Positions 5,523 through 9,368 of a stretch of 9,368 nt of DNA are shown piece after piece. How positions within the stretch are numbered: the first letter of the stretch is position 1; each line of letters starts with the position of its first letter. Source of the stretch: Calditrichaeota bacterium AABM5.125.24 (lineage in GTDB: Bacteria; Electryoneota; AABM5-125-24; Hatepunaeales; Hatepunaeaceae). The notes beneath the pieces were generated by a model that worked only from the letters and a program-made list of their open reading frames with translations, had not been told where the DNA came from and did not search any database. Made by a program: the position numbers and the translations under genes. Location: positions 1-9,368 of the forward strand of contig MWJR01000055.1 of NCBI GenBank assembly GCA_002127415.1, written 5' to 3'.

Positions 5523-7820
5523 ATGAAAGTGTTGAAGTCATTGTTTTTCATCGGTTGCATGTTGTTCAGCGCCGGGATGACGATAGCGGAGTCCACCACT
5601 ATTCTCATCGGCGGCGAGGGGACCGAGCTCAGCCCGGAGGGGGGCATCACCGGCAACGGCGCCTCCGAAACCGGAGGCCTGGGCGCGGCCGTCCTCGACA
5701 CATTCACCATCCACTACCAGCCCCTCGGCGAAGGGGAGTGGATGGACAACGTCTTCCCCGACCCCGAGTTCTACAGCTTCCAGATGAACATCGAGGGCGG
5801 TCTTCCCGACTACCAGTGTCAGGGCGTGTCCGGAAATCACTGGGACTCCCGAGGGAGAAACGGCGAGGGACGGCTGCCCTGGGTCAACGAGGATCACGAC
5901 TGGTTCGACCAGCAATACCGTCCGACCGGCGAGGAGCCGCTGTTCGGTGTGGTCAGGACGGATGCCGAATGGGCGGTCAACTACTGGGGGCGCGACCAAG
6001 AGAACCGCTTCAAACACACCTGCCTGGCGGGAACGGTCGAGGAATTCACTTACGACGACGAGACCGGCGACGCCACCGCGCTGCTGGTTCTGTTCGAGTC
6101 CGCCTATCTCGGTTACGGCGAGGACAACCAGCCCGGCCCCGGCCTGGTCGATTATCCCGGCGGCGCCTACCAGGGCTTTGACATCCACCAGGAGCCGAGC
6201 GGCCCGTTCTCACACCCTGCCTACTTCTTCGAATACGACGGCGGGGATAACACCGGCAGCATCACCCCCTGCGGGACGAAAGTCAAACTGATGGGGGAAG
6301 ACGGCTGGGTGAAGGGCTACTTCGACGCCATCCAGGGCGCCATCGATGCGGCTGAGGATGGGGATACGGTGCTGGTGAGTCCGGGGACATACGTCGAGAA
6401 CATCGACTTCCTGGGCAAGGACATCTTCGTCGGCAGCCTCTTCCTGACCACCGAAGACACCACTTATATCGATTCGACTGTCATCGACGGCGACTCCAGC
6501 GGCACGGTGGTGACGTTTGAGAGTGGCGAGACGGAAGATGCCCTGTTGACCGGCTTCACCATCTGCAACGGATACACGGACGGTAACGGCGGCGGGATCA
6601 GGTGTTCAAACTCCAGCCCCACCATATGTAATTGTAACGTTGTCGAGAATTACGCTCAAGGCAGCGGCGGCGGGATAAGCTGCGAGCCGGAGGCGCATCC
6701 GGTCATTACAGACTGCTTCATCGCCAGCAATTCAGTTGGAAGCGGGGGTGGAGGGATATGGATTGGGGAAGGTTCCAATCCGGTCATATCGAATTGCCGG
6801 ATAATCGACAACCATGCACGATGGAATGGGGCCGGTGTCAATATCTACATGGACTGTTCGCCGATGATATCCGACTGCACCATAGACAGCAATTGGGCAG
6901 ATGGGAAAGGCGGTGGCATCATAGTCAGCCAGGGATGCAGTCCGGTCGTCACCCGTTGCAACATAAGCTACAACTACTCCTGCGACCGGGGGGGAGGGAT
7001 CCTTGTTGAAATGGAAGCCACGCCAACATTCCTCTGGTGCGCTGAACATAACAACGGAAGCGACAACTTCGGAGGGCTGGGCATGGCTTGCATTGAAAAC
7101 TGCGCCCCGCGTTTCATAAACTGCAACTTCAACTTCAGTTGGACACATCTCGATTGGGTTGTGCCGTCGTTCTTCGTGTCCGCTTCCCACCCAATTTTTG
7201 TCAACTGCATCTTATACTTCAACGACCTTCCGGATATCTACTTCGACCCCGACAGCGCTGCCAGCAGCATAACTATAGCGAATTCGAACATTGAGGGGGG
7301 CAGGGGATCGATAATTGACAGCGACAACGGCGTTGTCCACTGGCTGGAGGGCAACATCGACGCCGATCCGCGGTTCACTGAGGACTTCACCCTGTCTGAG
7401 GGCTCCCCCTGCATCAACGCCGGAACAGCATTCTTCGTCTGGGAAGAGGATACGCTTGTGGATATGCCGGAGGACGAGTATAATGGAGAGGCACCCGATA
7501 TGGGAGCCTTCGAGTCGAATTTCGCCGATGTCTCCGATCAATTCATCCCTCATCCCTCATCCTTCATCCTTTACCCGCCCCGTCCCAACCCGTTCAACGC
7601 AGTGACAAACATTCGCTTCGACCTGCCGATGACTGGAAAAGTGGCATTGACAATCTATGATTTGTCCGGCCGGAAGGTGGCGGTGCTGGCGGATGACAAA
7701 TTTGTCGCCGGACGTCACAGCCTTATATGGAATGCTGAGAATGTGCCGAGCGGTATATACATCGCGCGGCTACATACCCGGGACATATCACGGTCGGTGA
7801 AACTGATGCTTATTCGGTGA
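5523..7820 (+). CDS. Secreted right-handed beta-helix protein with C-terminal sorting domain
   Basis: A 765-residue exported protein. Residues 1-23 form a signal peptide (Lys at 2 and 5, hydrophobic core, cleavage probably after IAE or nearby). Residues about 24-255 are an acidic, Gly-rich region I do not recognise. Residues about 266-300 (FDAIQGAIDAAEDGDTVLV, SPGTYVENIDF) mark entry into a parallel beta-helix. From about 350 to 525 there are seven coils of about 26-28 residues, with GGGI-like turns near 356, 382, 409, 436, 463, 490 and 517 and recurring Asn/Cys ladders. DPRFTEDFTL and GSPCINAGT (628-635) close the helix. Residues about 684-765 (PRPNPFNAVTNIRFDL, IYDLSGRKVAVL, PSGIYIARL) are an FlgD-like / type IX-type sorting domain. 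Such proteins are usually surface-anchored or released; ligand or polysaccharide activity is unknown and no catalytic residues can be assigned. Residues 675-683 (IPHPSSFIL) are encoded by heptamer repeats. Confidence 0.85.
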   Translation: MKVLKSLFFIGCMLFSAGMTIAESTTILIGGEGTELSPEGGITGNGASETGGLGAAVLDTFTIHYQPLGEGEWMDNVFPDPEFYSFQMNIEGGLPDYQCQGVSGNHWDSRGRNGEGRLPWVNEDHDWFDQQYRPTGEEPLFGVVRTDAEWAVNYWGRDQENRFKHTCLAGTVEEFTYDDETGDATALLVLFESAYLGYGEDNQPGPGLVDYPGGAYQGFDIHQEPSGPFSHPAYFFEYDGGDNTGSITPCGTKVKLMGEDGWVKGYFDAIQGAIDAAEDGDTVLVSPGTYVENIDFLGKDIFVGSLFLTTEDTTYIDSTVIDGDSSGTVVTFESGETEDALLTGFTICNGYTDGNGGGIRCSNSSPTICNCNVVENYAQGSGGGISCEPEAHPVITDCFIASNSVGSGGGGIWIGEGSNPVISNCRIIDNHARWNGAGVNIYMDCSPMISDCTIDSNWADGKGGGIIVSQGCSPVVTRCNISYNYSCDRGGGILVEMEATPTFLWCAEHNNGSDNFGGLGMACIENCAPRFINCNFNFSWTHLDWVVPSFFVSASHPIFVNCILYFNDLPDIYFDPDSAASSITIANSNIEGGRGSIIDSDNGVVHWLEGNIDADPRFTEDFTLSEGSPCINAGTAFFVWEEDTLVDMPEDEYNGEAPDMGAFESNFADVSDQFIPHPSSFILYPPRPNPFNAVTNIRFDLPMTGKVALTIYDLSGRKVAVLADDKFVAGRHSLIWNAENVPSGIYIARLHTRDISRSVKLMLIR
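7542..7569 (+). repeat. Heptanucleotide tandem repeat within the beta-helix gene
   Basis: Four contiguous units, TTCATCC, CTCATCC, CTCATCC and TTCATCC (7542-7548, 7549-7555, 7556-7562, 7563-7569), are followed by a degenerate TTTACCC. Because the unit is seven bases, the frame cycles every 21 bases, here giving the linker peptide IPHPSSFIL between the helix and the sorting domain. It is the opposite-strand form of the heptamers at 77-97. Confidence 0.8.
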
Positions 7821-7831
7821 GATCGCATAAA

Positions 7832-7912
7832 TGGTAGGGGCGCGATTCATCGCGCCCGTCCAGCGGGCGTTATAAGCATGTCCCTGCTAAAGCAGGGATG
7901 CCGCCCCTACCA
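7832..7912. repeat. Large REP-like element with nested hairpins
   Basis: An outer 11-bp stem, TGGTAGGGGCG (7832-7842) with CGCCCCTACCA (7902-7912), encloses further hairpins. These are GGGCGCGA (7838-7845) with TCGCGCCC (7850-7857), partly competing with the outer stem; CGCCC (7853-7857) with GGGCG (7865-7869); and TCCCTGC (7881-7887) with GCAGGGA (7892-7898). It shares the TAGGGGCGC edge with the elements at 1690 and 1741. It lies 11 bases after the beta-helix stop codon and just before the IS, so it may block transcription from either side, although no T-tract follows. Confidence 0.75.
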
Positions 7913-7925
7913 GATAGGTAATGTT

Positions 7926-7941
7926 CCTTATATAATTGTTA
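7926..7941 (+). repeat. IS left terminal inverted repeat
   Basis: CCTTATATAATTGTTA, the exact reverse complement of 9103-9118. With one gap the match continues (TTC versus ATTC). The stop codon of the InsB-like frame (7928-7930) lies inside this repeat. Confidence 0.85.
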
Positions 7942-8644
7942 TTCTATCTGGCACACGATACGTTAATAGATCGCGCATTGACCACTTATGATCTGTGATG
8001 CCCGCCACCATTGCCGGCGTTTGATCCCCTTGTCCCTTGATGTAAAGTGATCCGTGACTCAGAACAAAATTGTAGTAAGCCATAACCAGTAGCACCTGGC
8101 CTTCGAGATTACGCTTGATCTTTGAGAAGCCATTGGTCTTCCTTATCAGCCGACGACTGTGCTGACGAAGGTTCAGATTGTGGCGTTCCACACCGGAGGT
8201 GTTGATCCGATCAGAAAACGTAGATTTCTGCAAGATCGTATCAACATCTGATTCTGAACCGAATACAACCCGTTGTTCAACCTTGACTACTCGTCCTTTT
8301 TCACGCTCTTTGTGAACAGTTGCATAGGTGAGATTTGGGTTAATCTCGCGCACCGGATTGCGTGGACGTCCGCGTTTGCCTGTTCGTGGCACAGGAACCT
8401 CAGTTGAATAGCATTCGACCAAAGCTTCACTGTAGTGGGGCAGCTCATCGGATGTGAACAGCGGAAGTTGATCGCTCAGCTTGCCGGCCAGTTCGCAGAT
8501 AAAGCGTTTGGCATCTTCTTCGCTCCGGTCGCCTACCAATGCGTGAATCATCAACTTGGTTATGGGATTGAATGCCACCCATACCCAGGCATCGCCCCAC
8601 TCAGGATGCTCTTGGTCTCTCGGGGTGCGGGAAGACTCTTTTTT
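7928..8644 (-). pseudogene. IS1-family transposase, InsB-like catalytic part
   Basis: This frame is open from AAA at 8644, just after an in-frame TAA (8647-8645), to TAA at 7928-7930. A GTG at 8578 could start a 216-residue product, but recognisable coding sequence extends 22 codons further upstream (KKESSRT, then HPEWGDAWVW), showing that the natural protein was a fusion with the upstream frame. Numbered from the GTG, it contains the second catalytic Asp, D44 (FTSDELPHY), a basic segment RTGKRGRPRNP, and the catalytic Glu E131 in GVERHNLNLRQH, followed by RKTNGFSK; these match IS1 InsAB motifs. The first catalytic Asp is in the other frame. Joining the two needs suppression of a TGA and a net +1 (or -2) frame change at an A8 run, so this copy is probably dead. 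The C-terminus runs into the left terminal repeat. Confidence 0.8.
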
Positions 8645-8657
8645 TTATGAAGGATCA
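8639..8657 (-). other. Junction of the transposase frames: TGA stop and A8 run
   Basis: On the minus strand the InsA-like frame reads GAT GAG TTG TGA (8666-8655), then TCC TTC ATA and eight A residues (8646-8639) before GAG TCT in the InsB-like frame. The TGA replaces the Trp expected in the conserved DELW / DEQW motif, consistent with a TGG-to-TGA mutation. After it, the frame must shift +1 (or -2) at the A8 run to reach the InsB-like frame. The A8 could support slippage, but the TGA is met first. Confidence 0.7.
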
Positions 8658-9035
8658 CAACTCATCAAGTTGACATTCGGTCAGATTGAGGTCGCAAAGT
8701 AGTTCCGTCAGAACCTTTTGGCAATGAACGCGTGTGCGCTCGAGAATGCGCTGAACCGTATCCTTGCTGACACCTTTAATCCGCGCGCAACCGCGAATGC
8801 TCACCCCCTCAGCCAGACAGGAAAGGATGTCTGTAATCGTTTGTTCTTCTAAGCGCAGACCGGAGTAAACCGTGTGATGTCGTTCGGAGAAGCGTTTGTT
8901 GCAAATCTTGCAGCGAAGAAGTCGAATGCGTTGCTTGTCGAAGGTAGTGCTGGTTGTGATGTTTCCAGCGTCACGAACCCCATAATTCTCGCATTCGGGA
9001 TTAGGGCAAAAATTTTCTGAAAGATCGAGTTCCAT
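8655..9035 (-). pseudogene. IS1-family transposase, InsA-like DNA-binding part
   Basis: A 126-residue frame read from ATG at 9035. A zinc-ribbon-like module uses C10-x4-C15 (CPNPEC) and C42-x2-C45 (CKIC). A helix-turn-helix region follows at about residues 66-101 (ITDILSCLAEGVSIRGCARIKG). The C-terminus, CQLDEL, contains D124, which aligns with the first catalytic Asp of IS1 (MDEQW), so the frame stops inside the catalytic core. It could still be made alone as an InsA-like repressor, as in IS1, but in IS1 the natural break is not at this motif. The ATG is preferred over the TTG at 9050 because AAAGGAG (9047-9041) lies five bases before it. Confidence 0.8.
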
Positions 9036-9040
9036 CTTGT

Positions 9041-9047
9041 CTCCTTT
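9041..9047 (-). promoter_or_regulatory. Ribosome binding site for the InsA-like frame
   Basis: On the minus strand AAAGGAG lies five bases before the ATG at 9035, fixing this start rather than the TTG at 9050, which overlaps the upstream edge of the site. Confidence 0.8.
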
Positions 9048-9066
9048 CAAATGCCGACCTTGTAAA

Positions 9067-9095
9067 AAGATAGCAAATTAAAAGGATCAAGACAA
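9067..9095 (-). promoter_or_regulatory. Possible IS-internal promoter for the transposase
   Basis: On the minus strand TTGTCT (9095-9090), a 17-base spacer and TATCTT (9072-9067) resemble a weak -35/-10 pair, with both boxes imperfect. It lies just inside the right terminal repeat, the usual place for an IS promoter, with a leader of about 30 bases to the ATG. Confidence 0.35.
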
Positions 9096-9102
9096 GGCGA
9101 AT

Positions 9103-9118
9103 TAACAATTATATAAGG
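9103..9118 (-). repeat. IS right terminal inverted repeat
   Basis: Exact reverse complement of 7926-7941. The match stops abruptly at 9118; the next base outwards already differs. The outer GG merges with a GGG that belongs to the adjoining REP-like palindrome. Confidence 0.85.
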
Positions 9119-9138
9119 GCATCGCACTCGTGCGCCCA
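9117..9138. repeat. Degenerate REP-like palindrome at the IS right edge
   Basis: GGGC, AT, CGCAC, TC, GTGCG, CCC reads as a decayed version of the GGGGCGCAC/GTGCGCCCC palindromes found elsewhere in the window. It keeps the GTGCGCCC right arm but has a changed left arm. It starts at the last bases of the IS terminal repeat. Confidence 0.45.
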
Positions 9139-9317
9139 TAAAAACAATAGCTTGGACGGCGGACGGGGGCGTCCTCCTTGCCAAATCTTACACTTTCGGA
9201 CAGCCTGTTACACCGGAATGACAATTGGGGGTTACCCATTCGAAACAGCGAGGAGCCCTTTAAACAGATAGTTCAAAGTGTTCCATCGACAAAAAACCAA
9301 ATAGAGGCAATAGAAAC
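9119..9317. other. Intergenic stretch, no gene seen
   Basis: Together with the IS edge this is over 250 bases without a supported gene. It contains the REP-like remnant at its left end and a small GC-rich hairpin, GGACG (9161-9165), GGGG loop, CGTCC (9170-9174). The rest is AT-richer sequence with no clear promoter, tRNA or terminator. The hairpin lacks a T-tract. Confidence 0.5.
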
Positions 9318-9368
9318 ATGAATAGAAAAATGCACAAATCACAACCCGACAACTTCAACCCGAAGAAG
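9318..9368 (+). CDS. Possible start of a gene running off the window
   Basis: ATG at 9318 opens 17 codons to the window end without a stop (MNRKMHKSQPDNFNPKK). A modest AGAGG (9303-9307) lies 10 bases upstream. The sequence is basic and hydrophilic and too short to identify. An alternative ATG is at 9330. It may not be a gene. Confidence 0.3.
   Translation, partial: MNRKMHKSQPDNFNPKK

Larger units (their letters stand above)
7926..9118 (-). mobile_element. Degenerate IS1-family insertion sequence
   Basis: About 1.19 kb bounded by 16-bp perfect terminal inverted repeats: CCTTATATAATTGTTA at 7926-7941 and its reverse complement at 9103-9118. The left edge is preceded by GGTAATG, reminiscent of the GGTGATG tip of IS1, so the true end may be up to 9 bases further out at 7917. 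The right edge does not share that tip, and I find no convincing target-site duplication. It carries two minus-strand frames corresponding to InsA and InsB. It is longer than classical IS1 (768 bp), in line with the longer members of the family. A stop codon and a frame change separate the frames, so the element is probably inactive on its own. Confidence 0.85.

Noticed and set aside
5538..6188. Long open frames on the minus strand (216 codons) and in another plus frame (5555-6181, 208 codons) across the beta-helix gene
   Set aside because: They are shadows created by the GC-rich codon use of the real gene. They lack ribosome sites, and their Arg/Pro- or Val/Gly-rich translations do not look like proteins.
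7910..7951. Inverted repeat CCAGATAG (7910-7917) with CTATCTGG (7944-7951) around the IS left end
   Set aside because: Eight-base arms with a long AT-rich loop across the IS boundary, no T-tract and no counterpart at the right end; probably chance.
8639..8657. IS1-type programmed -1 frameshifting to make the full transposase
   Set aside because: The required change is +1 (or -2), the -1 frame runs to an early stop, and a TGA stops the upstream frame before the A8 run is reached.
8655..8657. TGA read as Trp (alternative genetic code)
   Set aside because: TGA is the natural stop of the saccharopine dehydrogenase-like gene (5418-5420) and of the sorting-domain protein (7818-7820), both at the expected C-termini.

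Overview
The window reads as ordinary chromosomal DNA from a GC-rich, Gram-negative bacterium. It is probably a member of the FCB superphylum or a related candidate phylum, inferred mainly from the large secreted beta-helix protein that ends in an FlgD-like / type IX-style C-terminal sorting domain. A SPOR-domain lipoprotein, an HD-GYP protein and a malic enzyme fused to a phosphotransacetylase-like domain fit that picture. Taxonomy cannot be settled from this sequence alone. Both TGA and TAA/TAG end genes here, so the code looks standard.

Layout: 1-108 is an AT-rich leader with a possible sigma70 promoter and a short run of GATGAA-type heptamers. 109-1647 is a two-gene operon (SPOR lipoprotein, then HD-GYP protein) with the stop and start codons directly abutting. 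1648-1787 holds an inverted pair of GC-rich palindromes (REP-like). 1788-4100 is the malic enzyme (MaeB type). 4101-4211 holds another REP-like unit and a strong intrinsic terminator only about 20 nt before the GTG start of the next gene. 4212-5420 is a saccharopine-dehydrogenase-family oxidoreductase whose coding sequence contains a perfect 10-bp-arm palindrome. 5523-7820 is a signal-peptide-bearing right-handed beta-helix protein with a C-terminal sorting domain; its linker is encoded by heptanucleotide repeats. 7832-7912 is a large multi-hairpin palindrome. 7926-9118 is an IS1-family insertion sequence on the minus strand, with 16-bp perfect terminal inverted repeats and a transposase broken by a stop codon and a frame change. 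9119-9368 is mostly non-coding and may contain the first codons of a gene leaving the window.

The genes do not form one pathway. The first pair looks like envelope/second-messenger functions, the two middle genes are central carbon and amino-acid metabolism, and the beta-helix protein is probably exported to the cell surface. I see no clear new defence, secretion or biosynthetic system. The most notable signals are small-scale: palindromes and heptamer repeats of the kinds found between genes also lie inside two coding regions, the terminator/leader arrangement before the saccharopine-dehydrogenase-like gene is unusual, and the degenerate IS has REP-like palindromes on both sides.
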